A stretch of DNA of 35,841 nt, from contig NZ_BBMY01000008.1 of the NCBI RefSeq assembly GCF_000759775.1, positions 1 to 35,841 of the forward strand. Direction: 5' to 3'. Positions within the stretch are counted from its first letter, which is position 1. Each line of letters starts with the position of its first letter. The stretch is from Escherichia albertii NBRC 107761 = DSM 17582. GTDB taxonomy: Bacteria > Pseudomonadota > Gammaproteobacteria > Enterobacterales > Enterobacteriaceae. The translations under genes were made by a program, and so were the position numbers. A model generated the notes under the pieces. It ran no database searches. It was not told where the DNA came from and saw nothing but the letters and a program-made list of their open reading frames with translations. Of the stretch, positions 1 through 8,954 are shown piece after piece.

Positions 1-6
1 AAGAGA

Positions 7-83
7 TGGTGCATCCGGGAGGATTCGAACCTCCGACCGCTCGGTTCGTAGCCGAGTACTCTATCCAGCTGAGCTACGGATGC
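7..83 (-). tRNA. tRNA-Arg (anticodon ACG)
   Basis: A 77-nt tRNA on the minus strand with encoded 3' CCA (TGG at 7-9 on the plus strand). The acceptor arm pairs GCATCCG with CGGATGC, the T arm holds GGTTCGAATCC, and the anticodon is ACG (read as inosine at the wobble base, CGN codons). It belongs to the argV/argY/argZ/argQ family that follows serV in E. coli. Further copies may lie to the left, outside the window, so the individual symbol cannot be assigned. Confidence 0.95.
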
Positions 84-146
84 ATCGGGAAACTTACTTT
101 ACTGCAGATTTTTGATACCGCTACTAAAGCCGCATCAAGTAAAAGA

Positions 147-223
147 TGGTGCATCCGGGAGGATTCGAACCTCCGACCGCTCGGTTCGTAGCCGAGTACT
201 CTATCCAGCTGAGCTACGGATGC
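147..223 (-). tRNA. argV: tRNA-Arg (anticodon ACG), second copy
   Basis: Identical in sequence to the copy at 7-83, again 77 nt with encoded CCA. It lies three bases downstream of tRNA-Ser in the transcription direction, the position of argV in E. coli. The 63-base spacer between the two arginine tRNAs has no other gene. It should be cut from one polycistronic precursor with the serine tRNA. Confidence 0.93.
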
Positions 224-226
224 AAA

Positions 227-319
227 TGGCGGTGAGGCGGGGATTCGAACCCCGGATGCAGCTTTTGACCGCATACTCCCTTAGCAGGGGAGCGCCTTCA
301 GCCTCTCGGCCACCTCACC
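227..319 (-). tRNA. serV: tRNA-Ser (anticodon GCU)
   Basis: A 93-nt class II tRNA with encoded CCA. The acceptor stem pairs GGTGAGG with CCTCACC, the anticodon GCT lies in the loop CTGCTAA, the long variable arm is typical of serine tRNAs, and the T arm is GGTTCGAATCC. It decodes AGC/AGU and is the first gene of the serV-argV tRNA operon. Confidence 0.95.
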
Positions 320-381
320 ACACGCCTCTTACGAGTGCTTCGAAGAACTTGTTTATCGCTCATCGTCGCTGCGTGGCGCAC

Positions 382-409
382 ATATTACTTTCTGAGACTT
401 ATAAGTCAA
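382..409 (-). promoter_or_regulatory. promoter of the serV-argV tRNA operon
   Basis: Read on the minus strand: -35 TTGACT (404-409), a 16-base spacer and -10 TAATAT (382-387). A GC-rich discriminator (GTGCGCC) follows, the usual signature of a stringently controlled stable-RNA promoter. It lies about 60 bases upstream of tRNA-Ser. Confidence 0.75.
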
Positions 410-601
410 ACAATTTTTCCCACACTTTTATCGTTTGCACACTTCACGCGCAATTAGTCTGTAAAAACGTCAAAAAGAGTGTTTTATCAACAGAAAAATG
501 GGCGTCTGGCGGATAGCAGTAATACAAAAAAGTGGAGACTTAAGTTGAATGAACGGGAGTAGCGCGAAAAGAAAATGAAGTGAAGGAGAAATTTTGAGGG
601 T
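410..601. other. intergenic stretch between the tRNA promoter and csrA
   Basis: Together with the promoter before it and the hairpin after it, this fills the gene-free span 320-634. It may contain upstream sequence of the tRNA promoter (A/T-rich runs around 410-430 and 465-505). I see no convincing coding frame, RNA gene or REP element in it. Confidence 0.5.
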
Positions 602-627
602 GCGTCTCACCGTTAAAGATGAGACGC
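602..627 (-). terminator. terminator-like hairpin after csrA
   Basis: An 8-bp perfect inverted repeat, GCGTCTCA (602-609) and TGAGACGC (620-627), with a 10-base loop, just past the csrA stop codon. The tract that follows on the minus strand is only weakly T-rich, so it may be a leaky terminator or a 3'-end stabiliser. Confidence 0.55.
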
Positions 628-634
628 GGAAAGA

Positions 635-820
635 TTAGTAACTGGACTGCTGGGATTTTTCAGCCTGGATACGCTGGTAGATCTCTTCACGGTGAACAGA
701 AACTTCCTTCGGGGCATTTACGCCAATACGTACCTGGTTGCCCTTTACCCCTAAAACTGTCACGGTGACCTCATCCCCAATCATGAGGGTCTCACCAACT
801 CGACGAGTCAGAATCAGCAT
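635..820 (-). CDS. csrA: carbon storage regulator CsrA
   Basis: A 61-residue RNA-binding homodimer that binds GGA motifs in mRNA leaders and represses glycogen synthesis, gluconeogenesis and biofilm genes while activating glycolysis and motility. The protein begins [10 protein letters not shown] and carries the conserved [16 protein letters not shown] segment with the RNA-contacting arginine near residue 44. I see no difference from E. coli K-12 CsrA as I remember it. The ribosome binding site AAGGAG lies eight bases before the ATG and itself contains a GGA, which fits the known autoregulation by leader binding. It lies between alaS and the serine tRNA, as in E. coli. Confidence 0.97.
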
Positions 821-879
821 TCTTTGCTCCTTGAAAGATTAAAAGAGTCGGGTCTCTCTGTATCCCGGCATTATCCATC

Positions 880-908
880 ATATAACGCCAAAAAGTAAGC
901 AATGACAA
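880..908 (-). promoter_or_regulatory. candidate csrA promoter
   Basis: On the minus strand: TTGTCA (903-908), a 17-base spacer and TTATAT (880-885), about 60 bases before the csrA start. E. coli csrA is known to have several promoters in this interval, at least one used by RpoS. This is the best sigma-70-like match I can see; the others were not resolved. Confidence 0.6.
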
Positions 909-1013
909 ACACATTACATCTAAGCAGTCATGGCATTACATTCTGTTAAACCTAAGTTTAGCCGATATACACAACTTCAACCTGACTTTATCGTTGTCGA
1001 TAGCGTTAATGCG

Positions 1014-1040
1014 AATGCCGCAGATTCGCTCCGCGGCATT
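1014..1040 (-). terminator. hairpin after alaS
   Basis: Inverted repeat AATGCCGC (1014-1021) and GCGGCATT (1033-1040) with an 11-base loop, 14 bases past the alaS stop codon. No T-run follows, so it could be a weak terminator allowing read-through into csrA or an mRNA 3'-end stabiliser. Confidence 0.5.
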
Positions 1041-1054
1041 GCCTGACGCTTATA

Positions 1055-3685
1055 TTATTGCAATTTCGCGCTGACCCAGCCTTTCACACTGGCTAACGCT
1101 GCAGGTAAGGCCGCAGCATCCGTACCACCGGCTTGCGCCATGTCAGGACGTCCACCACCTTTGCCGCCCACCTGCTGAGCGACCATACCAATCAGTTCCC
1201 CTGCTTTCACACGATCTGTGACGTCCTTAGATACGCCTGCAATCAGAGAAACCTTGCCTTCGGCTACCGTTGCCAGCACGATAATTGTCGACCCCAGCTG
1301 ATTTTTTAAATCGTCAACCATGGTACGCAACATCTTCGGCTCAACACCGCTAAGCTCGCTAACCAACAGCTTAACACCATTAACATCAATTGCCTTACTG
1401 GAAAGATTTGCGCTCTCCTGTGCGGCAGCTTGTTCTTTAAGCTGTTGTAACTCTTTTTCCAGTTGACGCGTACGTTCCAGTACTGAACGCACTTTATCAG
1501 CCAGATTATTGCTATCGCCTTTCAGCAGATGTGCAATTTCGCCTAAACGATCGCTATCTGCATGAACGGTGGCAATAGCGCCTTCTCCGGTTACCGCCTC
1601 GATACGACGAACGCCTGCAGCAGTACCCGATTCAGAAATGATGCGGAACAGACCGATATCACCGGTGCGGCTGGCGTGAGTACCGCCACACAGCTCGGTG
1701 GAGAAATCGCCCATGCTCAGCACGCGTACGCGCTCATCATACTTCTCGCCAAACAGCGCCATAGCGCCTTTCGCTTTCGCTGCCTCAAGATCCATGATGT
1801 TGGTTTCGATAGGCAGGTTGCGACGAATCTGTGCGTTCACCAGGTCTTCGACCGCACGAATCTCTTCTGGTTTCATCGCTTCGTTGTGTGAGAAGTCGAA
1901 GCGCAGCACTTTGTCATTAACCAGCGAACCTTTCTGCGATACGTGAGTACCCAGAACCTGGCGCAGCGCGGCGTGCATCAGGTGCGTTGCGGAGTGATTC
2001 AGACGAATACGAGCGCGACGAGCCTCATCAACATCAGCCTGCACCGCGTCGCCCACGTTCAGAGAACCCGCAGCAAGTTTACCGATGTGACCAATCGCCT
2101 GGCCGTATTTCTGCGTATCTTCCACCGCAAAGGAGAAGTTAGCGCCTTTCAGTTCGCCTTTATCGCCAACCTGGCCGCCTGATTCCGCATAGAATGGCGT
2201 TTGATCCAGCACGACAACCGCTTCCTGACCTGCGTTGATAACATCAACCGCTTTGCCATCGACAAACAGCGCGGTCACTTTGCCGCTCAGTTCCAGATGG
2301 TCATAGCCTTTAAATTCAGAAGCGCTGTCGACACGGATCATCGCATTGTAGTCCGCACCAAAGCCGCTGGCTTCGCGCGCGCGACGACGCTGCTCTTCCA
2401 TTGCCGCTTCAAAACCGGCTTCATCGACTTTGATGTTGCGTTCACGGCAAACGTCAGCCGTCAGATCAACCGGGAAGCCGTAGGTATCGTACAGACGGAA
2501 AGCGGTTTCGCCATCCAGCGTATCGCCAGAAAGTTTCGCCAGCTCTTCGTCCAGCAGCGCCAGACCGCGTTCCAGCGTGCGGGCAAACTGCTCTTCTTCG
2601 GTCTTCAGCACCTGTTCAACCAGCGCCTGCTGGCGTTTCAGGTCTTCACCCGCAGAGCCCATAACGTCGATCAGCGGACCAACCAGTTTGTAGAAGAAGG
2701 TTTCTTTCGCGCCGAGCATATTGCCGTGACGGACTGCGCGACGAATGATACGACGCAGTACATAACCACGGTTTTCGTTGGACGGCATTACGCCATCCGC
2801 GATCAGGAACGCACAAGAACGAATGTGGTCAGCGATTACGCGCAGCGATTTGTTGCTCAGATCAGTCGCGCCGGTCACTTTCGCTACCGCCTGGATCAGC
2901 GTACGGAACAGGTCGATGTCATAGTTAGAGTTAACGTGTTGCAGCACCGCAGCAATACGCTCAAGACCCATACCAGTATCTACAGACGGCTTCGGCAGCG
3001 GTTCCATCGTGCCATCTGCCTGGCGGTTGAACTGCATGAAGACGATGTTCCAGATCTCAATGTAACGGTCGCCGTCTTCTTCCGGGCTTCCCGGAGGCCC
3101 ACCCCAAATGTGGTCGCCGTGATCGTAAAAGATTTCGGTGCACGGGCCGCACGGACCAGTGTCACCCATCTGCCAGAAGTTGTCAGATGCGTATGGCGCA
3201 CCTTTGTTATCGCCGATGCGAATAATACGTTCGCGCGGGATACCGACTTCTTTTTCCCAGATTTCGTAGGCTTCGTCGTCGCTTTCATAGACGGTAACCC
3301 ACAGACGCTCTTTCGGCAGGCCAAACCATTTTTCGCTGGTCAGCAATTCCCATGCAAACTGAATGGCATCGTGTTTGAAGTAGTCGCCGAAGCTGAAGTT
3401 GCCCAGCATTTCGAAGAAGGTATGGTGACGCGCGGTGTAACCGACGTTTTCCAGGTCGTTGTGTTTACCACCTGCACGCACACAGCGCTGGGAGGTCGTT
3501 GCGCGGGAATAATTACGCTTGTCGAGCCCAAGGAACACATCCTTGAACTGGTTCATCCCGGCGTTGGTAAACAACAAAGTTGGGTCGTTATGGGGTACCA
3601 GGGAGCTGCTGGCAACTACCTGATGTCCCTTACTATGGAAAAAGTCGAGAAACGCCTGACGGATCTCAGCGGTGCTCTTGCTCAT
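1055..3685 (-). CDS. alaS: alanyl-tRNA synthetase
   Basis: Charges tRNA-Ala with alanine in the cytoplasm and clears mischarged Ser- and Gly-tRNA-Ala. The protein has 876 residues, the usual E. coli length. In order it has the class II catalytic core (from [17 protein letters not shown] through the [11 protein letters not shown] motif 3 near residue 240), the tRNA-recognition domain, the editing domain with the zinc-binding pair HSATHLMH near 564-568 and CGGTH near 666-670, and the C-terminal DHHA1/C-Ala domain rich in glycines ([15 protein letters not shown]). The start ATG has the accepted N-terminus [10 protein letters not shown]. It is the gene after recX and before csrA. E. coli AlaRS represses its own transcription through a palindrome near its start site, and a matching palindrome is present upstream. 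Confidence 0.97.
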   Translation of the reverse strand: MSKSTAEIRQAFLDFFHSKGHQVVASSSLVPHNDPTLLFTNAGMNQFKDVFLGLDKRNYSRATTSQRCVRAGGKHNDLENVGYTARHHTFFEMLGNFSFGDYFKHDAIQFAWELLTSEKWFGLPKERLWVTVYESDDEAYEIWEKEVGIPRERIIRIGDNKGAPYASDNFWQMGDTGPCGPCTEIFYDHGDHIWGGPPGSPEEDGDRYIEIWNIVFMQFNRQADGTMEPLPKPSVDTGMGLERIAAVLQHVNSNYDIDLFRTLIQAVAKVTGATDLSNKSLRVIADHIRSCAFLIADGVMPSNENRGYVLRRIIRRAVRHGNMLGAKETFFYKLVGPLIDVMGSAGEDLKRQQALVEQVLKTEEEQFARTLERGLALLDEELAKLSGDTLDGETAFRLYDTYGFPVDLTADVCRERNIKVDEAGFEAAMEEQRRRAREASGFGADYNAMIRVDSASEFKGYDHLELSGKVTALFVDGKAVDVINAGQEAVVVLDQTPFYAESGGQVGDKGELKGANFSFAVEDTQKYGQAIGHIGKLAAGSLNVGDAVQADVDEARRARIRLNHSATHLMHAALRQVLGTHVSQKGSLVNDKVLRFDFSHNEAMKPEEIRAVEDLVNAQIRRNLPIETNIMDLEAAKAKGAMALFGEKYDERVRVLSMGDFSTELCGGTHASRTGDIGLFRIISESGTAAGVRRIEAVTGEGAIATVHADSDRLGEIAHLLKGDSNNLADKVRSVLERTRQLEKELQQLKEQAAAQESANLSSKAIDVNGVKLLVSELSGVEPKMLRTMVDDLKNQLGSTIIVLATVAEGKVSLIAGVSKDVTDRVKAGELIGMVAQQVGGKGGGRPDMAQAGGTDAAALPAALASVKGWVSAKLQ

Positions 3686-3704
3686 AATTATCCTGAAATC
3701 AAGC

Positions 3705-3720
3705 TAACGAAATATCGTTA
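3705..3720. promoter_or_regulatory. candidate AlaRS autorepressor palindrome
   Basis: A hairpin-like palindrome TAACGA-AATA-TCGTTA, 19 bases before the alaS start codon. E. coli AlaRS is known to bind a palindrome flanking its own transcription start and repress it, more strongly with alanine. Position and symmetry fit; I did not resolve the -10/-35 elements with confidence. Confidence 0.6.
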
Positions 3721-3813
3721 CCAACAGTAGCGCGTCGTTAACCGCCCGGCTGGTAACTGAAAAGTGGGAATAAGATAAGTTTTCTTGACTGGGAAGTAAA
3801 ATCCCGTATGCGT

Positions 3814-4314
3814 TCAGTCAGCAAAATTTCGCCAAATTTCCTGGATATCCTCCATCAGATAGCCACGATAGAGCAGAAAACGCTGGATCTTAACTTTTTC
3901 TGAAAAGAGAACTGGCAGCGGTTCACCATATTTTCGTGTCGCCTGGTTACGAGCCAGTTCGCACCAATCGATGTCACATTCACGCATTGCTTTTTCTGTC
4001 GCTTCGCGGGAAATGCCCTTCTGGTTCAGTTCCTGACGGATTCGCGCCGGACCATAGCCTTTGCGGCTACGGCTGGCAATAAAACGTGCGACAAAGCGGC
4101 TGTCATCAAGATAGCCATGTTCATAGCACCAGGCGATAACGCGTTCGTAATCCTCTGCCGTGGCATCAATCTCTTCCGGGCCATTTTTGCCCATAATCGG
4201 TGCCGCGAGTTTACGTCGCAGTTCTTGCTCACTGTGATCGCGTACCGCCAGAATGCGCACCGCACGGTCCAACAGACGAGCATATGCCGGGCGACGGGGT
4301 GTGGATTCTGTCAT
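3814..4314 (-). CDS. recX: RecA regulatory protein RecX
   Basis: Inhibits RecA by capping filament growth and blocking its ATPase and coprotease activities. The 166-residue protein is the standard length and shows the tandem three-helix repeats of the family: segments [40 protein letters not shown] and [18 protein letters not shown]. It starts with ATG 238 bases after the recA stop codon, with AAGGA upstream. In E. coli it is expressed mainly by read-through of the recA terminator, so it is SOS-linked. Here a REP element has widened the recA-recX gap, which could alter that read-through. Confidence 0.95.
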   Translation of the reverse strand: MTESTPRRPAYARLLDRAVRILAVRDHSEQELRRKLAAPIMGKNGPEEIDATAEDYERVIAWCYEHGYLDDSRFVARFIASRSRKGYGPARIRQELNQKGISREATEKAMRECDIDWCELARNQATRKYGEPLPVLFSEKVKIQRFLLYRGYLMEDIQEIWRNFAD

Positions 4315-4329
4315 GGCATATCCTTACAA

Positions 4330-4361
4330 CTTAAAAAGCAAAAGGGCCGCAGATGCGACCC
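4330..4361 (-). terminator. recA terminator, recX-proximal copy
   Basis: On the minus strand: stem GGGTCGCA and TGCGGCCC (one G-T wobble) with a 2-base loop, followed by TTTTGCTTTTT. This is a good intrinsic terminator. It ends 15 bases before the recX start codon and is the step that limits recA read-through into recX. Confidence 0.8.
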
Positions 4362-4391
4362 AGGTTTTGCTGACAAAGTGCGCGTTGTTTA

Positions 4392-4490
4392 TGCCGGATG
4401 CGGCGTGAGCGCCTTATCCGTCCTACAAACCGTGCAACTTCAATACATTGCAGAGAACATGTAGGCCTGATAAGCGTAGCGCATCAGGCA
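4392..4490. repeat. REP pair (BIME) between recA and recX
   Basis: Two REP units in opposite orientation: 4392-4426 (TGCCGGATGCGGCGTGAGCG, then CCTTATCCG...TAC) and 4461-4490 (GTAGGCCTGATAAGCG...GCATCAGGCA). The 34-base linker contains a small CATTGCAG segment. Such units bind DNA gyrase or IHF and stabilise upstream mRNA. It lies between two partial copies of the recA terminator sequence. Confidence 0.88.
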
Positions 4491-4552
4491 ATTTTGCGTT
4501 TGTCATCCGTCTCAAAGTCGCAGATACGTCCCTTGTGTATCAAACAAGACGA

Positions 4553-5693
<1,141 letters not shown>

Positions 5694-5697
<4 letters not shown>

Positions 5698-6191
5698 GTG
5701 TTTTGTAGAAATTGTTGTCGCAGCGTCTGTAATGCATACGCCGTCGCCTGACGACGCACCGCATCACGGTCGCCGCTGAAGCATTCCCGGCGAGTAATGC
5801 CTTCGCCGCTGGCAGAAGCGAAAGCAAACCAGACCGTACCAACAGGCTTCTCTTCGCTGCCGCCATCTGGCCCGGCGATACCACTGATAGACACGGCATA
5901 ATCAGCACGAGCCGCTTTCAGTGCACCTATCGCCATTTCCACCACGACAGGTTCACTCACCGCGCCATGCTGCGTCAGCGTCTCTTCGCGTACGCCGATC
6001 ATCTGCACTTTGGCTTCGTTGCTGTAGGTGACGAATCCACGTTCAAACCAGGCGGAACTGCCGGCAATATCGGTAATCACTTTCGCTACCCAACCGCCAG
6101 TACAAGACTCAGCAGTTGTTACGGTTGCGCCACGGGCTTTCAGCGCCAGCCCAACCTGTTCGCTTAACTGCATCAGTTCACTGTCAATCAT
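5694..6191 (-). CDS. pncC: nicotinamide-nucleotide amidohydrolase PncC
   Basis: Deamidates nicotinamide mononucleotide to nicotinic acid mononucleotide, recycling NMN released by DNA ligase. The CinA C-terminal domain fills the whole protein of 165 residues: conserved TTAESCTGGW near residues 25-34, the FVTYSNEAK segment, and GIAGPDGGSEEKPVGTVWFA near 104-123. The ATG at 6191 gives the E. coli-like N-terminus; a GTG one codon upstream is also possible. It stands upstream of recA on the same strand, but recA has its own promoter overlapping this gene's last codons. The older name is ygaD. Confidence 0.93.
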
Positions 6192-6372
6192 CACAACCTC
6201 TGTCAGTCAAAAATTTATGCCGGACAAGATAGCACTTTCCCGCAAAAGATGGGGACGAGCGATTCATTTTACGAGTCGCGTTCCGAAAAAAGACTGTTGC
6301 GGCCAATCGGTAAAGAAAAAGCGCTACCATGCCGCGTTCACATTGATATGTATTCACAGGGAGAGAATAGCA

Positions 6373-6612
6373 ATGGCAATAAAGAAAACGGATAACCCCC
6401 CACAAAACGTGCTCAAACAAACCACACAAATGCGTATGTGGGTCATCATTGGCGGCATCAGCGCACTGATTTCCGTGATATGTAAAGTTTTATCTTCTGG
6501 CTATCTTGAACCTTTTGACTTCGGTCAGGCTGCGTTAGGCGTTGTCTGCCTGGGATATGCGATATCGCTGTCGAAAAAAATCAAGCAATTACGCCATTCG
6601 AATAAACAGTAA
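6373..6612 (+). CDS. small two-helix membrane protein, function unknown
   Basis: A 79-residue open frame with ATG preceded by GGGAGAG at a normal distance, running opposite to pncC and towards mltB. The protein has a hydrophilic N-terminus (MAIKKTDNPPQNVLKQTTQ), a first hydrophobic helix (about 22-39, MWVIIGGISALISVICKV), a short loop with SSGYLEPFDFG, a second helix (about 47-62, AALGVVCLGYAISLSKK) and a basic tail KKIKQLRHSNKQ. It would sit in the inner membrane, probably with both ends in the cytoplasm by the positive-inside rule. A hairpin terminator follows directly. I do not recognise the family and do not recall a gene here in K-12. The good ribosome site, coding-like composition and terminator support a real gene. 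Confidence 0.65.
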   Translation: MAIKKTDNPPQNVLKQTTQMRMWVIIGGISALISVICKVLSSGYLEPFDFGQAALGVVCLGYAISLSKKIKQLRHSNKQ

Positions 6613-6619
6613 GATAACA

Positions 6620-6640
6620 GAGGGAAGTTTAACCTCCCTC
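6620..6640. terminator. terminator between convergent genes
   Basis: Inverted repeat GAGGGA (6620-6625) and TCCCTC (6635-6640), eight bases past the stop codon of the small membrane protein gene and ten bases from the mltB stop codon. Either strand could use it; T-runs are short. Confidence 0.5.
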
Positions 6641-6650
6641 TTGCAAATAG

Positions 6651-7736
6651 TTACTGCACGCGCGCCAGCGCCACGGCTTGTCCTAACTGCCAGACCGCCA
6701 TTGCGTAATGGGTGCTGTGGTTGTAACGGGTGATGGTGTAGAAGTTCGGCAGACCATACCAGTACTGGTAACCGGTGCCAACATCCAGACGCAGCAAGCT
6801 GGCCTGCTGATGATTCCCCAGCGACTGCTGCGGCGTTAGTCCAGCTGCGGCAAGTTGTGAAATGCTGTACCTGGTTTTGAAACCATTCGGTAAGCCTGGC
6901 GCCTGACCGTTTGCCATCACCGCCACCTGATCGCCTTTCACCCAGCCGTGCGCTTTGAAATAGTTCGCTACACTACCGATGGCATCAACCGGATCCCACA
7001 GGTTGATATGCCCGTCACCGCTGAAATCCACCGCATATTGTTTGTAAGACGATGGCATAAACTGACCGTAACCCATCGCACCTGCAAAGGAACCTTTCAG
7101 ATTGAGCGGATCGTCCTGCTCGTCGCGCGCCATCAGCAGGAAGGTTTCCAGCTCACCTGAAAAATATTCCGCGCGGCGAGGGTAATTAAATGACAGCGTT
7201 GCCAGCGCATCGAGAATGCGAGTTTTCCCCATCACGCGTCCCCAACGGGTTTCAACGCCGATAATCCCGACGATAATTTCCGGTGGAACACCATACACCT
7301 GCCACGCGCGATTCAGTGCATCTTCATATTGATTCCAGAAAACCACGCCATTTTGCACGTTATCCGGGGTAATAAATTTTTTGCGATAGCGCAACCATGC
7401 GCCGTTCGGGCCAGATGGCGGCTTCACCGATGTGGTTGGCGCCTGGTTATCCATCAGCCGCAGTACCGAATCCAGACGTTTCGCCTGGGAGAGAATTTCC
7501 TGCAACTGCTGACGATCGAAGCCGTGTTTGTTCACCATTTTGTCGATGAACTGCTGAGCATTCGGGTTATTGGCGAAGTCACCACCCATCTGCATCACGT
7601 TGTGCTGCGGCTCAAGCAGGAAGCCGCCGGACGGCGTTCCAGTGGTCGTTTCAGTCTCTGTCGGTTTTGGCTTGCTGCTACAGGCGGCAAGCAACACAAA
7701 AAGGGGAAGCAATGTTACATAACGACGCTTGAACAT
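6651..7736 (-). CDS. mltB: membrane-bound lytic murein transglycosylase B
   Basis: Outer-membrane lipoprotein that cleaves the MurNAc-GlcNAc bond of peptidoglycan with formation of 1,6-anhydro-MurNAc. It has 361 residues. The signal peptide MFKRRYVTLLPLFVLLAAC ends in a lipobox with the lipidated cysteine at residue 19. The catalytic glutamate lies in GIIGVETRWGR near residue 162, and the GAMGYGQFMPSSYKQYAVD segment is the family 103 signature. An in-frame upstream extension of 40 residues exists but would bury the signal peptide, so the start at 7736 is right. In E. coli srlA is the next gene upstream; here the upstream neighbour is gutQ, divergently oriented. Confidence 0.95.
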   Translation of the reverse strand: MFKRRYVTLLPLFVLLAACSSKPKPTETETTTGTPSGGFLLEPQHNVMQMGGDFANNPNAQQFIDKMVNKHGFDRQQLQEILSQAKRLDSVLRLMDNQAPTTSVKPPSGPNGAWLRYRKKFITPDNVQNGVVFWNQYEDALNRAWQVYGVPPEIIVGIIGVETRWGRVMGKTRILDALATLSFNYPRRAEYFSGELETFLLMARDEQDDPLNLKGSFAGAMGYGQFMPSSYKQYAVDFSGDGHINLWDPVDAIGSVANYFKAHGWVKGDQVAVMANGQAPGLPNGFKTRYSISQLAAAGLTPQQSLGNHQQASLLRLDVGTGYQYWYGLPNFYTITRYNHSTHYAMAVWQLGQAVALARVQ

Positions 7737-7894
7737 GAGGGGTCCATTTAACAAATTCAACCAGGGGCAAGTATGGTAAAGCATCCCGCCCCGCACAAGG
7801 AAGCGGTAGTCTGTTTTCAGCACTCTATTTCTCTCAGATGTTTTCTTTTGGCACATCTTTTTTCTTCACGAATGTTGTAACCAAACCCACATAA

Positions 7895-7996
7895 GTTGTT
7901 TCACCTCCCATGGCATTGGATAATGTGCGCTCACCCCGGCCATCAATCCCTGGCTGGAAAAAGGAATGGACCTTAACCGGAGAGAGCAATGAGTGA
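7895..7996 (+). pseudogene. decayed 3' remnant of srlR (sorbitol operon repressor)
   Basis: The frame ending at the TGA at 7994-7996 reads LTGESNE before the stop and overlaps the gutQ start as ATGAGTGA. As I recall, E. coli SrlR ends ITGESNE with the same overlap. Just upstream, other frames give NPWLEKGMDL, close to SrlR's DPAFRQALEEKGIDVI with a gap, and VVSPPMALDNV, which lines up with VVCSLESVDKL. The match therefore continues but changes frame at least twice. No start or DNA-binding domain remains. I infer that the srlAEBD-gutM-srlR operon was deleted and only the last 100 or so bases of srlR survive. The C-terminal match is from memory; a nucleotide alignment with E. coli srlR would settle it. 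Confidence 0.6.
7896..7924 (+). promoter_or_regulatory. candidate promoter for gutQ inside the srlR remnant
   Basis: TTGTTT (7896-7901), a 17-base spacer and GATAAT (7919-7924), 64 bases before the gutQ ATG. With the operon promoter gone, gutQ needs a local promoter. The match is moderate (4/6 and 5/6). Confidence 0.45.
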
Positions 7997-8954
7997 AGCA
8001 CTACTGAACGCGGGACGTCAGACGTTAATGCTGGAGTTGCAGGAAGCAAGCCGTTTACCAGAACGTCTGGGCGATGATTTTGTTCGCGCCGCCAATATCA
8101 TCCTGCACTGCGAAGGCAAAGTGGTGGTTTCGGGAATTGGCAAATCGGGCCACATTGGTAAGAAAATCGCCGCAACGCTTGCCAGCACCGGCACACCTGC
8201 CTTTTTTGTCCATCCGGCAGAGGCACTGCACGGCGATCTGGGGATGATTGAAAGCCGCGATGTGATGCTGTTTATCTCTTACTCCGGTGGCGCAAAAGAG
8301 CTGGATCTGATTATTCCGCGTCTGGAAGACAAATCAATTACCTTGCTGGCAATGACCGGCAAACCGACCTCACCGCTGGGGTTAGCGGCAAAAGCAGTGC
8401 TGGATATTTCCGTCGAACGCGAAGCTTGTCCGATGCACCTTGCGCCAACCTCCAGCACCGTCAATACCCTGATGATGGGCGACGCGCTGGCGATGGCGGT
8501 CATGCAGGCGCGCGGTTTTAATGAAGAAGATTTTGCCCGCTCCCACCCAGCTGGGGCACTGGGCGCTCGCTTGCTGAACAAAGTGCATCATCTGATGCGC
8601 AGTGATGACGCCATCCCACAGGTGGCGTTAAATGCCAGCGTGATGGACGCAATGCTGGAACTCAGTCGCACCGGTTTAGGTCTGGTGGCAGTGTGCGATG
8701 ATCAACAACTGGTGAAAGGCGTCTTTACCGACGGTGATTTACGTCGCTGGCTGGTTGGCGGCGGCGCACTCACCACGCCAGTCAATGAAGCGATGACGGT
8801 CGGCGGCACCACGTTGCAGGCACAAAGCCGCGCCATCGACGCCAAAGAAATCCTGATGAAGCGCAAAATCACCGCCGCACCGGTAGTGGATGAAAACGGC
8901 AAACTCACCGGCGCAATTAACCTGCAGGATTTCTATCAGGCCGGAATAATTTAA
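7989..8954 (+). CDS. gutQ: D-arabinose 5-phosphate isomerase GutQ
   Basis: Interconverts ribulose 5-phosphate and arabinose 5-phosphate, the first step towards Kdo of lipopolysaccharide, as a paralogue of KdsD. It has 321 residues: an N-terminal SIS domain ([24 protein letters not shown] near 44-67, [10 protein letters not shown] near 97-106, [18 protein letters not shown] near 155-172) followed by two CBS domains. It starts with ATG after GGAGAGAG. In E. coli it is the last gene of the sorbitol operon, but here the other operon genes are absent. Its frame is intact, which suggests selection on the isomerase independent of sorbitol use. Its stop codon overlaps the norR stop codon on the other strand. 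Confidence 0.95.
   Translation: MSEALLNAGRQTLMLELQEASRLPERLGDDFVRAANIILHCEGKVVVSGIGKSGHIGKKIAATLASTGTPAFFVHPAEALHGDLGMIESRDVMLFISYSGGAKELDLIIPRLEDKSITLLAMTGKPTSPLGLAAKAVLDISVEREACPMHLAPTSSTVNTLMMGDALAMAVMQARGFNEEDFARSHPAGALGARLLNKVHHLMRSDDAIPQVALNASVMDAMLELSRTGLGLVAVCDDQQLVKGVFTDGDLRRWLVGGGALTTPVNEAMTVGGTTLQAQSRAIDAKEILMKRKITAAPVVDENGKLTGAINLQDFYQAGII

Noticed and set aside
6-516. Short open frames running through the tRNA genes
   Set aside because: They read antisense through tRNA sequence (for example the GGFEP peptides seen opposite tRNA genes in many genomes) and are artefacts.
2201-3730. A 509-codon open frame on the plus strand opposite alaS
   Set aside because: It lies almost wholly antisense to alaS, its product has no recognisable domain and is rich in residues typical of a mirrored coding strand. 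Long antisense frames are common opposite GC-rich third positions.
7737-7856. 40-residue N-terminal extension of MltB
   Set aside because: It would place the lipoprotein signal peptide inside the protein; the start at 7736 gives a proper lipobox at residue 19.
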